Positions 1-8,926 of a stretch of 64,000 bases of DNA are shown here, piece after piece. Source of the stretch: Hymenobacter sp. DG25B (GTDB taxonomy: Bacteria; Bacteroidota; Bacteroidia; Cytophagales; Hymenobacteraceae); contig NZ_CP010054.1 in NCBI RefSeq assembly GCF_000801315.1, positions 2,418,001 to 2,482,000 on the forward strand, written 5' to 3'. Within the stretch, counting starts at the first letter, position 1; each line of letters begins with the position of its first letter. A model generated the notes under the pieces. It saw only the letters and a list, made by a program, of their open reading frames with translations. It was not told the DNA's origin and searched no databases. A program made the position numbers and the translations under genes.

Positions 1-1
1 C

Positions 2-1912
2 CAAGCCACGGTGAAAATTACCGGGATGCCCCGGGCACAACTGATTGGGTCCGATTTCTTCGTGTACTTCACCGACCCGCAGATGGCGCGCGAGGTGTAT
101 CAGGAAGTATTTGCCAAGGGCGCGGTGGCCGATTCACCTCTCACCCTGCGCCACAAAAACGGCAAGCTCACCGACGTGCTCTTCAATGGGTCCGTCTATA
201 AGAACGACGAGGGCCAGGTGCTGGGCGTGGTGATTGTGGCCCGGGATGTGACCGACCAAAAGCGCATTGCCACCGAGCTGATTGAAGCCCGATTCGCGGC
301 CGAGCGTGCTACCGTGCTGGCCGAAGAGGCCCAGGCCAAAGCGGAAAGCGCGGTAAAAGCCAAGCAGCAGTTTCTCAGCAACATGAGCCACGAAATTCGG
401 ACGCCCATGAATGCCATTATCGGCTTTACGAAAGTACTGCTCAGTACGGAACTGACGGATAAGCAAAGGGAATACCTGACGGCCATTAAGCTCAGCGGCG
501 ATACGCTGATTGTGCTCATCAACGACATTCTGGATCTGGCCAAAGTGGATGCGGGCAAAATGACGTTTGAGCAACTTCCGTTCAAGCTCGCAGCGTCGGT
601 ATCGGCCATGGTGCACCTGTTCGAAACCAAGATTCAGGAAAAGAACCTGGCCCTGGTGATGGACTACGACGCCAAAATCCCGGAGGTGCTGCTGGGTGAC
701 CCCGTGCGGCTGCACCAGATTATTCTCAACCTGGTGAGCAATGCCGTGAAGTTCACCAGCGAAGGCGCTATTACGGTGGGGGTGCGCATGCTGGTGCAGG
801 ACCAGGAAAAAGTCATCCTGGAGTTTTCGGTGACCGACACGGGCATTGGCATTGAAGAAGCCAAGCTGAGCACGGTGTTTGACGACTTCCAGCAGGCCAC
901 CAGCGGCACCAGCCGCCTGTACGGCGGCACAGGCCTGGGCCTGGCCATTGTTAAAAACCTGGTGGAGCCCCAGGGCGGCACCATTCACGTGAAAAGCACG
1001 GTAGGCGTGGGCTCCACGTTTAGCTTTATCCTGAGCTTTGGCAAAACGAGCGAAAAAGTGGATGCTGAATCGGGGTTGATCCTGGAGCGGGAAGCCGGGT
1101 TCCAGGACGTCCGGATTCTGGTGGTGGAAGACATTGCCCTGAACCAGCTGCTGATGAAGACGCTGCTGGAAGACTTCGGCTTTGCGATGGATGTGGCGGG
1201 CAACGGGAAAATAGCCCTGGAGAAGCTGCGCACCACCCGTTACGACATTGTGCTCATGGACTTGCAAATGCCCGTGATGAACGGGTTTGAGGCCACGGAA
1301 CACATACGCCAGGAACTGCGCCTGAACGTGCCCATCATTGCCCTGACGGCTGACGTGACGACCGTGGATGTGCAGAAGTGCAAGGCCGTAGGCATGAACG
1401 ACTACATCTCCAAACCCATTGATGACAAGCTGCTTTACAGCAAAATTATCAAGTATCTGAAGCTGGCTGGCGCTGACCAAACCGCCGGAGCCGCTGTGGA
1501 AAGCCCCACCACACAGGCCGAGAACTGCGTCAACTTCAATTATTTGAAACGGATAACCAAAAGTGATGCGCGCATGGCTGAAATGATAGGCCTCTACCTG
1601 CAGGAAATTCCCCAGCTGGTGCAAACCATGAAGCAGGCTATTGCCGAAAAAGACTGGCCAGGTTTAAAAGGCGCCACGCATTCCATCATTCCCACGTTTG
1701 CCACCATGGGGATGAACCCTGAACTGGAGGGCATGGCTAAAGCCCTCCAGGAGCAGGCGGACCGTTTGATTGCCACCGGAGAAGGGGCCGGCGCGGAAGC
1801 AATGGCCGGGCTCCTGTTTATGTTTTCCAAGATTGAGGCGGCCTGCAGCCTGGCGGCCCAGGAACTGCAGGCGAAGCTGCGCACACTGGTTCCTCCGCCT
1901 GCCCTGGCGTAG
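2..1912 (+). CDS. Hybrid sensor histidine kinase with PAS, receiver and HPt domains (5' end outside window)
   Basis: The reading frame is open to the window edge, so the start lies upstream; the GTG at 11 is unlikely to be the true start because it falls inside a PAS fold. In order (numbered from the GTG): PAS remainder (about 1-80), coiled-coil linker (85-115), HisKA with the phospho-acceptor His in SNMSHEIRTP (about 127), HATPase with N box NLVSNAVKF and G boxes DTGIGI and GTGLGL, a receiver domain with Asp in LMDLQMPVM, and a C-terminal HPt domain with GATHSII. This is a full phosphorelay in one protein: signal sensing, autophosphorylation, transfer to the receiver, then to HPt. No response regulator is adjacent, so its target is unknown. 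The visible part has no membrane segment, so this portion is probably cytosolic. Confidence 0.93.
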   Translation, partial: QATVKITGMPRAQLIGSDFFVYFTDPQMAREVYQEVFAKGAVADSPLTLRHKNGKLTDVLFNGSVYKNDEGQVLGVVIVARDVTDQKRIATELIEARFAAERATVLAEEAQAKAESAVKAKQQFLSNMSHEIRTPMNAIIGFTKVLLSTELTDKQREYLTAIKLSGDTLIVLINDILDLAKVDAGKMTFEQLPFKLAASVSAMVHLFETKIQEKNLALVMDYDAKIPEVLLGDPVRLHQIILNLVSNAVKFTSEGAITVGVRMLVQDQEKVILEFSVTDTGIGIEEAKLSTVFDDFQQATSGTSRLYGGTGLGLAIVKNLVEPQGGTIHVKSTVGVGSTFSFILSFGKTSEKVDAESGLILEREAGFQDVRILVVEDIALNQLLMKTLLEDFGFAMDVAGNGKIALEKLRTTRYDIVLMDLQMPVMNGFEATEHIRQELRLNVPIIALTADVTTVDVQKCKAVGMNDYISKPIDDKLLYSKIIKYLKLAGADQTAGAAVESPTTQAENCVNFNYLKRITKSDARMAEMIGLYLQEIPQLVQTMKQAIAEKDWPGLKGATHSIIPTFATMGMNPELEGMAKALQEQADRLIATGEGAGAEAMAGLLFMFSKIEAACSLAAQELQAKLRTLVPPPALA

Positions 1913-2167
1913 GCGAAAAAGCAGAGCGCGCCCACGGGTGGAGGTGGAATAGTGACGCCTTCCCTTTCCGCTTTTGGCAATAGATACGTCCGTATGGCTC
2001 CATCAGGGTTTATGGGCCTGACAGTGCTCTACATGACACGCTCCGGCACACCTATGCGTTGGAGGCGTTGCCTGTTAGATAAGTGCATAGGGCCCGGCAA
2101 CATGGCCAGCGGGATACTTCGCGGGCGGTTGGCGGAGGTGGGCGCGTTAAGTAGCTTGGGTAGTTGG

Positions 2168-2705
2168 TCAGGCTTCAGGGGGAGGCGGCCAGTTGGGGCG
2201 CGGGTGGCGCTGGGCGGCCAGCTGCACCTGCCGGCGTTGATGCTCGGCAGCTTCGACTGTGAGCAGGCCGCGGCGCTCCTTTTGCTTGATGATGGTGAGC
2301 TTGAGGCGCAGGTGTTCGATGTTGGGGTGGTCCGAAGGGATGCGGCGGCCGATGCCCGTGGTGAGCTGTGGGGCTATTTGCTGGAGCTGGTGCAGGGTGG
2401 CGGCCTGCTCGCCGGCGCTGTGGGCTTTCTGGTCGAGGTGCTGGGATTCCAGATATTGGGCCTTACGCTCGAAGTAGGCGTGCAGCAGCTCGTAGATGCG
2501 GGCGGGGTCGATGGCTTGGTATAATGTCCTTGAGACTGTCGTGGGTGTAAGTGTGGGCCAGCGTGTCGGCTATTTCGAGGATGTCGGCGGCGTCGGGCTT
2601 GTCGGGCACGCGGAGGGAATCGATGAAGGCCCGGAGGATGACTACCAGCAGCTTGACAACTGTGGATATGAGGCTCCAAATGAAAATTTCATAGCCCGCC
2701 TCCGC
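2168..2705 (-). pseudogene. Frameshifted remnant of an unrecognised gene
   Basis: Two long minus-strand frames join into one plausible protein. The upstream part (2705 to about 2522) reads a hydrophobic segment (STVVKLLVVILRAFIDSL) followed by DAADILEIADTLAHTYTHDS. The downstream part (about 2521 to the TGA at 2168) reads on with AIDPARIYELLHAYFERKAQ and a charged helical tail ending in WPPPPEA. Reading must shift frame near 2519-2525. A stop codon lies directly before the first part with no good start, so the 5' end is missing or altered too. The helical, charged downstream part resembles an accessory hypothetical protein, but I do not recognise the family. No symbol or function is proposed. 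Flanks show other signs of decay (transposase relic at 3195). Confidence 0.5.
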
Positions 2706-2790
2706 TTAAACGCTTAATTTGATGAGAAGCTCCATCTTGCGCTGCAATGCCGGCTACATTCCGCATTAGTCTTTTTCAACTTTTGAAAAC

Positions 2791-3162
2791 ATGCCCTCAC
2801 AAGCCCTTTCCATCCGTCCTTTTATCGGAGCCAGCGACTTCGCCGTTTCGCGAAGCTTCTACCGCGCATTCGGTTTCACTGAAATAGTGCTCTCACCCGT
2901 TATGTCGTATTTCGGGCTACAGGGCGTAGGCTTTTACCTGCAGGATGCATACGTGCAAGATTGGGTGGATAACACCATGCTGTTTCTGGAGGTAGCGGAT
3001 GTGGAGCAGTATTGGGCTGAACTAGCGGCACTAGACTTACCCGGCAAGTACGAGGGCGTACGAATTCTGCCTGTTCGGCAGGAAGCCTGGGGTAAGGAGG
3101 GTTTCGTCCACGACCCCTCCGGCATCCTGTGGCATATCGGCGAGTTTAACAAAAGCCAGTAG
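2791..3162 (+). CDS. VOC (glyoxalase/bleomycin-resistance fold) family protein
   Basis: A 123-residue protein, the usual length for a single-module VOC protein. The N-terminus (SIRPFIGASDFAVSRSFYRA) matches the first beta-alpha unit of the fold, with an FGF turn after it, and the C-terminus has the typical strand FVHDPSGILWHIGEF that usually contributes a metal-binding Glu/His pair. Members are metal-dependent lyases, dioxygenases or antibiotic-binding proteins; the substrate cannot be read from sequence. It stands alone between a decayed gene and a transposase relic, so it may belong to an accessory segment. The ATG follows a short AT-rich leader. Confidence 0.8.
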   Translation: MPSQALSIRPFIGASDFAVSRSFYRAFGFTEIVLSPVMSYFGLQGVGFYLQDAYVQDWVDNTMLFLEVADVEQYWAELAALDLPGKYEGVRILPVRQEAWGKEGFVHDPSGILWHIGEFNKSQ

Positions 3163-3194
3163 GTTTCCCACTCCTGTTTAGACAGCCAGCGCAA

Positions 3195-3560
3195 CTAATG
3201 GCGTGCGGTCTGTACATGCACCACCGCTAAAAAGGACGTGGCGGTTTCCTCGTAGCAGGTAGCAAAGCGGCCCGCATCTTTGAAGCAACCAAAGAAGCGT
3301 TCGACTTTGTTGAGGTCCGTGTAGAGGCTTTTATTGTAGAAGGGATGATTAAGCCGTTTGGCTTTGGGCGGGATAATGCTTCCATCCCATGCCGGACCAG
3401 TGTGCCGAGCACGTTATTGGAATCATAAGCCTTGACAGCCATGGCCGCGCCAGGTTGCCCAGGTAAGACCGTCAGCAGCGCGGGACGTTGGGGTTACTAG
3501 CCTCTGCGCCCGGCGTGAGCACTAATTGCCCAACGCGTCGACCACAGCGCATCCTGTTCG
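3195..3560 (-). pseudogene. Relic of an IS5-type transposase (C-terminal part)
   Basis: The minus strand, read across at least two frame changes, gives the C-terminal half of a DDE transposase of the IS5 family: VVDALG, then AAMAVKAYDSN (second catalytic Asp region normally ADRGYD), IIPPKAKR, KVERFFGCFKD (the normal ERLFSRLKQ helix with catalytic Glu) and FATCYEETATSFLAVVH. The intact element at 54337-55149 encodes the same motif order. Frameshifts lie near 3375-3385 and 3440-3530, and in-frame stops lie upstream. I could not define terminal repeats, so the boundaries are approximate. It is non-functional. Confidence 0.68.
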
Positions 3561-3715
3561 AAAAGCCTTTAGCTACCCTTTTGCCCGGCGCTCTAGCGGT
3601 GCGTACGACGTGCATTGCCCGGCTGTACTCCGCCAAAATGCGTCTGCGCCCCCTGCTGCGCGGCGCCAAAACCAATGGGAGTGCTCCTACCGGCAAACTA
3701 CCCACGCGGCACACA

Positions 3716-3745
3716 AAAAGCGCCGGCCTACCGGCCGGCGCTTTT
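3716..3745 (-). terminator. Rho-independent terminator after the 3778-4197 gene
   Basis: A GC-rich stem (AAGCGCCGGCC paired with GGCCGGCGCTT, 4-base loop) followed on the minus strand by a T-rich run. It lies 33 bases beyond the stop of the minus-strand gene. Confidence 0.75.
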
Positions 3746-3777
3746 CATCGATTCAGGTAAGAATAAGACCTGAAAGG

Positions 3778-4197
3778 TTACACTTTGGCCTTATGCGCAG
3801 CCATTTTTTTAGCTTTCTGGTCGGCGCGAAGCTGCTCAAATTTGGCATACTGCTCTTTGCTCAGGATTTGCTGTAGCTTAGCCTGATACAGGGCTTTGCT
3901 GGCTTTACGCTCCTGCTTCTGGCCCTTGCTTTTGACGGCGCCAGTGCTGGCTACATGGCCCTGCTGGGCCTGATAGCGGCTGAGCTGCAGCTGGCGCACC
4001 TGTTCGGTCTGCTGAGCAGATAGACCTAGTTGCCTGGCCATGTGCTTGGCGGAGTGCGCTGCACGCTGCTCCGGGGTTTTATGGGCTTTGGTGCCGCGCT
4101 CGGTCTTTACTTTATGCTGCTGGGTTACTTCGCTCTGAGCGGAGGCCACACCCGTGGAAAGGGTGAAGGCGGCGAGGAGAACAAGGATGTTTTTCAT
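3778..4197 (-). CDS. Small secreted protein of unknown function, Spy/CpxP-like composition
   Basis: 139 residues from the ATG at 4197. The N-terminus is a clear signal peptide (MKNILVLLAAFTLSTGVASAQ), which decides the start against a longer upstream frame. The mature part is highly charged and alpha-helical, with TPEQRAAHSAKHMARQLGLS followed by repeated Gln/Lys-rich helices and SKEQYAKFEQLRA. This layout (short helical periplasmic protein with LTxxQ/TPEQRA-type motifs) resembles the Spy/CpxP-like and DUF4890-like proteins common in Bacteroidota, but the match is by pattern only. The product is probably periplasmic. A minus-strand terminator follows at 3716-3745. Confidence 0.75.
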   Translation of the reverse strand: MKNILVLLAAFTLSTGVASAQSEVTQQHKVKTERGTKAHKTPEQRAAHSAKHMARQLGLSAQQTEQVRQLQLSRYQAQQGHVASTGAVKSKGQKQERKASKALYQAKLQQILSKEQYAKFEQLRADQKAKKMAAHKAKV

Positions 4198-5015
4198 GGA
4201 CGTCGTATTAGATTTGTCTGGTTTGAAAGGGCAGTATAGCAAGCAGCGCTTCAGCTTGTTTTCTGCTTCTGACAAGGTATAAGACAAGTCTAATGCCAAC
4301 TTTCGAAACCAATCCCTTCTGAGGAATAATAAAAAATAGTCAATTCGGCCATTAAACTTTCACCTTGCAAAGGTGTCGTTGATAGCTATATGGGTTTACT
4401 GAACTGGGGTACAACAGGCTATTGGATTATTGCACCACCTTTTAAGCCAAGCAAGCATCTACCCTACTGTGAGCAGATCCTTTAAGAAGCTGTCTGCGCT
4501 AGATTTTCAGGTTCTTGAATTAGTGGGGAGAAGCATAGCTGCTTCTCCGGCGTTAAACGACAATCGTGCGACAGGCGCGGTCGACGAGACCTAACCATGC
4601 GTCTCGTCATCGTTCTAATAGCTCTTCGCATACTCAAACAGCTTTTAAGTAAGCGGTATAAGGCAGCCGGGCGCACGGCACCCCTGACTGGAATGGAGGC
4701 TGGGGCTAGCCACGCGCGGCCATATTTAAAAGGGCGGCTCCCGGTTTTGGACTGGCATTGCAGTGAACTGGCAAGCACGGCGGAAAACAGGCCCAGACTG
4801 GTTAGATGAGGCTATTGTTTTTGAAAAACCCTCATGCAAAGCACTTAGACCAGGCGCCATTAGGGAGCACACCTAACGAAATGTATTCTTCCCCGCTGGA
4901 TTTTTGAATTTGTGGAATGAGCTGCGGCAGGTGGACGCACATACTACAATGGCTAAATGGCCCGGAAATTCGCGTCTGCAAGTTCCCGAGCCATTTAGCC
5001 TGTTGGATGAGGCAA
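4198..5015. other. Gene-poor stretch of about 0.8 kb
   Basis: No reading frame here looks like a protein I recognise: the open frames at 4482-4778 (-), 4597-4809 (+) and 4904-5236 (+) have odd composition, and the last one runs into the antisense of the DUF349 gene. One frame at about 4750-4874 (WTGIAVNWQARRKTG...DWLDEAIVF) could be the tail of a decayed gene but has stops just upstream. The stretch also contains the imperfect inverted repeat at 4951-5000. Confidence 0.4.
4951..5000. repeat. Imperfect inverted repeat
   Basis: GGCTAAATGG at 4951-4960 is repeated in reverse complement at 4991-5000 (CCATTTAGCC), and the bases inside continue to pair imperfectly (GCCCGGAA against TTCCCGAGC). It could form a 50-base hairpin just upstream of the terminator at 5017; its role is unknown. 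Confidence 0.55.
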
Positions 5016-5016
5016 T

Positions 5017-5056
5017 AAAAAAGGGAGCCCTGACGTCCGCCAGGGCTCCCTTTTTT
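5017..5056 (-). terminator. Rho-independent terminator after the DUF349 gene
   Basis: Stem AAGGGAGCCCTG / CAGGGCTCCCTT with an 8-base loop and A/T runs on both sides, 17 bases beyond the minus-strand stop at 5073. Confidence 0.85.
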
Positions 5057-5072
5057 TATCTATCAGTCGGCG

Positions 5073-7358
5073 CTAACCACGAACAATTTTCAGCTGCTTT
5101 TTTAAGCCTTCGATGCGCTGTTGAGCTTCATCGATACGGCCCTGGTATTCCTCGCGCAGCTGACCGGCATTTTTGGAGCGAGCAAAGAACTCGAGGTTGG
5201 TTTTCAGAGTGGAAATGTCGTTTTCCAGCTCGTTGATTTCCCGGCGCAGGGTCTGCTCCTTTTTATAGAGCTGCTGCTGAGAATCGGGCGAGGACTTGAG
5301 GCGGTCAATTTGCAGCTGGAACAGCAGGTCGGCCCGCTCGGCATAGGAAAGCGCCGGCACCATATCCAGATACTTCGACATCAGGGCCTGGAACCGGGCA
5401 TCAGCCCGCTCCGACTCTGCCCGCCCACCGGTGCCGGCAAACGCCTGCCACTCGGAAGTAAGCTGGCGGAAGCCTTCCAGCGTGCCGGGCTCATCTACCG
5501 TTAGCGCGGCCACCGTATCGGCCACTCTATCTAAATAAGCGGCCTGCTCCTTGGTTACCTGCTGGGCTTGCGTCTCCCGCTGGCGGCTTTCCTCGTGTTT
5601 ACGCTCAAAGAAGGCGTCGCAGGCCGTGCGGAAGCGGTTCCAGACCTTATCCGACTGTTTTTCCGGTACCCGGCCAATGGTTTTCCAGTCTTTCTGCAGG
5701 CGAATGACAATCTCGCGGCCTTCTTCCCAATTGGGGTTTTGCAGGGCGGCTTCGGCCTGTTCGCACAGCTCTAGCTTGCGCTTCAGGTTGGCATTCTTTT
5801 CCTCGTCGAGGGCCTTAAAGAACTGATTTTTGCGCTGGAAAAAGCCCTTGTAGGAGGACCAGAACTGTTTGTTCATCTGCTCGGCCTTGTCGCGCGGCAC
5901 CAGGCCGGCGGCATCCCACTCTTCTTTCAGCTTCTGTAGCTCATCGGTTTTGCTGCGCCACTCGTTTACGCGGTCCGTCTGGAAATCAGCATACGGCTTG
6001 ATTTGCTCCAGCAGCGCCTGTTTGCGGGTAAGGTTGGCATTTTCCTGAGCGGAGCGCGCATCCAGGAACTCCTTTTTGCGGTCGTGCACTTTTTCAGAAG
6101 CCGCCAGAAAGCGGGTCCAGATGGCATCACGCTGCTCCTGGGGCACGGGGCCAATATGCTTCCACTCCTCGTGGAGCTGACGCAGCTCCTGCAGGGCTTT
6201 ATTAATACTGGTATGCTGCTGCAAACCTTCGGCCCGCAGGATAAGCGCTTCTTTGGCTTCCAGGTTACGCCGCCGGTCCAGCTCCTTCATTTCAAAGAAG
6301 AGGCCACGGTTGTTATAGAAGATATCGAGCAGGGCGTGGTAGCTGTTCCACAGGTCCTGGGCGTCTTTCTGCGGCACGGGGCCGGTAGCTTTCCAGTCGT
6401 TCTGCAGGGCTTTAATGCGGGCCGAGCTATCCTTTGTTTCCGCCGACTCCACCAATTGGCGAAGCTGGGAAAGCAGGTATTGTTTGTGGGCCAGGTTTTT
6501 GGCGCGCTGCTCTTCCTCGGCTTTTACGTCGCGGGCACGGCTTTCGCGGAACTCCTGCATGGCCTTGCCCACTTCCTGGTAGCCTTCGGGGCCGGCATAG
6601 GCAAAGTCATCGGCCTCATTGCCGGCTTCCTGAAAGCGCTGGCGGGCGGCGTTGCGGTCGGTGGTAACGGCCGTTTCATACAGGCGGTGCAGGTCGAAGA
6701 TTTGCTTGCGGTTCTGGCGGGCATCGGCCCGGCGCAGCAGCGTGAGCAGGTGGGCACTCTGCCCGGCCAGATCCAGGGTGGCAAAATCCGGCGCCGGAGT
6801 TTCAGGAACGTATTCTTCTTCTTCCTCGCCGGCCTCTTCGCTGGCCGGAGCATGGGCCGCAGCATTAGAAGAAGGCGAATCTGGGGTGCCCAGCGGGGCA
6901 TATGCCGCCGGCGGAGCAGGGCTTAGGGCGTCATCGGCAACCGCGGCAATGGTGGGCTTGGTTTCCGTGGCGGGAACCGGGGCAGCCGCCATTTCTTCGG
7001 TGATAAGTGCTTCTTTGTTTTGAGGGCCAGGGTGGTCCAGGGAACGGGCCTGGGACGCAGATACGGCTTCTTCCGCAGGGTCCGCAGCGGTTGTTTCTGA
7101 TAGAGCGGGCGCCTCGGCAGTACCCGCGCCAACTGGCTCAGTGGCGGGCGGGGCCGGGGCTCCCTGCCCGGGTTGCTCCTGAATTTCTTCGGTGGGTGTA
7201 GAGGCAGGGGCTTGGTCGGGAGCAGCAGCCTGCTCGGGTTGGCCCTGGGCATTAATCTCAGCCAGCCGGCGCTCCAGAATGCTCATGGGGGAGTCAGACG
7301 CAGGGGCAGTGCCGTTGGTGGGATTGACAGGGGTGGCTTGTTCGTTTTCAGGTACCAT
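5073..7358 (-). CDS. DUF349 domain protein
   Basis: 761 residues. The first about 200 residues are low-complexity (Ala, Pro, Glu rich). The rest is a series of DUF349 repeats, each with a signature such as LQNDWKATGPVPQKDAQDLW, EWKHIGPVPQEQRDAIWTRF, EWDAAGLVPRDKAEQMN and DWKTIGRVPEKQSDKVWNRF, and the C-terminus is a coiled coil (INELENDISTLKTNLEFF). Proteins of this architecture are widespread in Bacteroidota; DUF349 also occurs in the ribosome-binding, stress-linked YfbU/RecN-neighbour type proteins of other phyla, but the role here is unknown. No signal peptide; probably cytosolic. It is followed by a terminator and appears to be a single-gene unit. Confidence 0.88.
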   Translation of the reverse strand: MVPENEQATPVNPTNGTAPASDSPMSILERRLAEINAQGQPEQAAAPDQAPASTPTEEIQEQPGQGAPAPPATEPVGAGTAEAPALSETTAADPAEEAVSASQARSLDHPGPQNKEALITEEMAAAPVPATETKPTIAAVADDALSPAPPAAYAPLGTPDSPSSNAAAHAPASEEAGEEEEEYVPETPAPDFATLDLAGQSAHLLTLLRRADARQNRKQIFDLHRLYETAVTTDRNAARQRFQEAGNEADDFAYAGPEGYQEVGKAMQEFRESRARDVKAEEEQRAKNLAHKQYLLSQLRQLVESAETKDSSARIKALQNDWKATGPVPQKDAQDLWNSYHALLDIFYNNRGLFFEMKELDRRRNLEAKEALILRAEGLQQHTSINKALQELRQLHEEWKHIGPVPQEQRDAIWTRFLAASEKVHDRKKEFLDARSAQENANLTRKQALLEQIKPYADFQTDRVNEWRSKTDELQKLKEEWDAAGLVPRDKAEQMNKQFWSSYKGFFQRKNQFFKALDEEKNANLKRKLELCEQAEAALQNPNWEEGREIVIRLQKDWKTIGRVPEKQSDKVWNRFRTACDAFFERKHEESRQRETQAQQVTKEQAAYLDRVADTVAALTVDEPGTLEGFRQLTSEWQAFAGTGGRAESERADARFQALMSKYLDMVPALSYAERADLLFQLQIDRLKSSPDSQQQLYKKEQTLRREINELENDISTLKTNLEFFARSKNAGQLREEYQGRIDEAQQRIEGLKKQLKIVRG

Positions 7359-7415
7359 AACTTCAGCAGAAAAGCCCTGTGGGGCACAGGGAATGGGAGG
7401 CGGCCGGCAGAGGTA

Positions 7416-7973
7416 TTAGTTAAGCCGGGGGTCTACAGGGTAATTGGACAGCATGCGGTAGCGTCCGCCTTTCTCACGCAAAATAGCTTGCCAGAATGCA
7501 TCACTTTCCAAAGTAAATACTTTCCCGGCAGCATTGGGATGCACTATCCAAACATTTTCCCGGACTTCTTCGGCCAGCTGCCCGTTTGTCCAGCCGGAAT
7601 AGCCGGCGTACAGGCGCACGGCGTCGGGCCCAAGGCTGCCGCTTTCTATCAGCCCCAGCAGTACGGAAAAGTCTCCGCCCCAGTACACATCCTGCCCAAT
7701 GGGCTCGGCGCCAGGCACATCGGAACGGCGGTGCAGGTAGTGTAGGGTATCGGCCTGCACGGGGCCGCCAATGCCCAGGGGCAGCTGCGCGGCTGCGGAT
7801 CCGTCTCCGCCGGGCAGCTGCATGACATCTCCCAGCATTAAGGCCGAGGGGCGGTTTAACACTAAACCAAAAGAGCCTTCTTCCGGCGAATCCTGGCACA
7901 GCAGCAGTACTGTACGCTCGAAGTTAGGGTCGCCCAGGAAGGGCTGCGAGATAAGCAAGCTACCGGGTTTCAT
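7416..7973 (-). CDS. YqgE/AlgH family protein
   Basis: 185 residues from the ATG at 7973, chosen because the family begins with a motif like MKPGSLLISQPFLGDPNFER; the longer frame adds an unrelated leader. Conserved family features are visible: SFGLVLNRPS, GGPVQADTLHYLH, and RLYAGYSGWTNGQLAEE. The protein is a compact cytosolic domain. AlgH was named as a regulator of alginate genes in Pseudomonas, but a general molecular function is not established, so no symbol is given. It lies 57 bases upstream of the DUF349 gene on the opposite side of its start and is transcribed away from pdxH. Confidence 0.92.
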   Translation of the reverse strand: MKPGSLLISQPFLGDPNFERTVLLLCQDSPEEGSFGLVLNRPSALMLGDVMQLPGGDGSAAAQLPLGIGGPVQADTLHYLHRRSDVPGAEPIGQDVYWGGDFSVLLGLIESGSLGPDAVRLYAGYSGWTNGQLAEEVRENVWIVHPNAAGKVFTLESDAFWQAILREKGGRYRMLSNYPVDPRLN

Positions 7974-8205
7974 ACACAAAAAGGCTTGGAAAAGACGCCC
8001 TGCGAACAGCAACACCGCCGGGGCCGAAAGATGCACAGATTCGCATCAATATGCAGGAAAAGATATGGTTGTTTCCCAAGTTCAGTACGTGTGAGCAAGG
8101 TCCCAGGGTTCCCGGCGTAGCCGCATTCCATTACCTTGCGGGCGCATTACCTTTACAGCACCGCACCAACGCACGCGCAACCCCACCACCATTTCCTTTT
8201 GTGTT

Positions 8206-8859
8206 ATGAATGACCAGCAGCTGGCTGATTTGCGCCAAACCTATGCGCAGCATACCCTCACGGAAGCAGAAGTACATCCCCATGCCGTGCAGCAGTTCCG
8301 CACGTGGCTGCAGGAGGCGCTGGATGCGCGCCTGGATGAGCCAACGGCTATGCTGCTCTCTACCGTGAGTGCTGCCGGGCAACCCTCGGGCCGGGTGGTG
8401 CTGCTGAAAGGTCTGCCTGATGATGCCGGGTTTCTGTTCTTTACCAACTACGACAGCCGCAAAGGCCAGGATCTGACGGCCCAGCCCCTGGCGGCCCTAA
8501 CCTTTTTCTGGCCCGGCCTGGAGCGGCAGGTGCGTGTGGAGGGCCGGGTAGAAAAGGCGCCGGCCAGTGTTTCTACGGAATATTTCCAGAGCCGCCCGCG
8601 TAGCAGCCAGGTAGGTGCCTGGGCCTCGCCGCAAAGCCAGAAAATCAGCAGCCGGGAAGAGCTGGAAAAGCTGGAGCAGGATACGGCCGCGCTTTTTGCG
8701 GCCCAGGACCCGCTGCCGCGCCCGGAGCACTGGGGGGGCTACGTGCTGCAGCCCCAGCGCATAGAGTTCTGGCAGGGCCGCCCCTCCCGCCTGCACGACC
8801 GGATTGTGTATGAGCGTAACCCGGACGACACCTGGATGATTAGCCGGCTGGCGCCGTAA
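8206..8859 (+). CDS. pdxH: Pyridoxamine 5'-phosphate oxidase
   Basis: 217 residues, the normal length. PdxH oxidises pyridoxine or pyridoxamine 5'-phosphate to PLP using FMN and oxygen, the last step of vitamin B6 synthesis and salvage. Visible family motifs: PTAMLLSTVSAAGQPSGRVV (FMN-binding strand), LLKGLPDDAGFLFFTNYDSR, FFWPGLERQVRVEG, YFQSRPRSSQVGAWASPQS and the C-terminal EFWQGRPSRLHDR substrate/FMN signature. Cytosolic. It stands between divergent yqgE and a glycosyltransferase; no B6 gene is adjacent. Confidence 0.97.
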   Translation: MNDQQLADLRQTYAQHTLTEAEVHPHAVQQFRTWLQEALDARLDEPTAMLLSTVSAAGQPSGRVVLLKGLPDDAGFLFFTNYDSRKGQDLTAQPLAALTFFWPGLERQVRVEGRVEKAPASVSTEYFQSRPRSSQVGAWASPQSQKISSREELEKLEQDTAALFAAQDPLPRPEHWGGYVLQPQRIEFWQGRPSRLHDRIVYERNPDDTWMISRLAP

Positions 8860-8926
8860 ACGGGCGCCATTGCCCTGCTCCATTCCCTGTTAACTTGCAG
8901 CGTCTGCCTTCGATATCCTCCGTTTC

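Noticed and set aside
134..1624. 496-residue minus-strand ORF
   Set aside because: Antisense shadow of the histidine kinase; composition (His, Gln and Val rich) is typical of such shadows in GC-rich DNA.
1984..2082. Short plus-strand frame reading ALHDTLRHTYALEAL, resembling the HxLRH motif of tyrosine recombinases
   Set aside because: The His is four residues before the Arg rather than the usual three, and there is a stop just upstream and downstream, so it is too short and imperfect to call an integrase relic.
1952..2524. 190-residue plus-strand ORF
   Set aside because: Antisense to the frameshifted minus-strand remnant, which has the more natural protein composition; the plus frame is Gly/Val-rich without any recognisable motif.
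4597..4809. 70-residue plus-strand ORF in the gene-poor gap
   Set aside because: Irregular composition, no signal peptide, no motif and not supported by neighbours.
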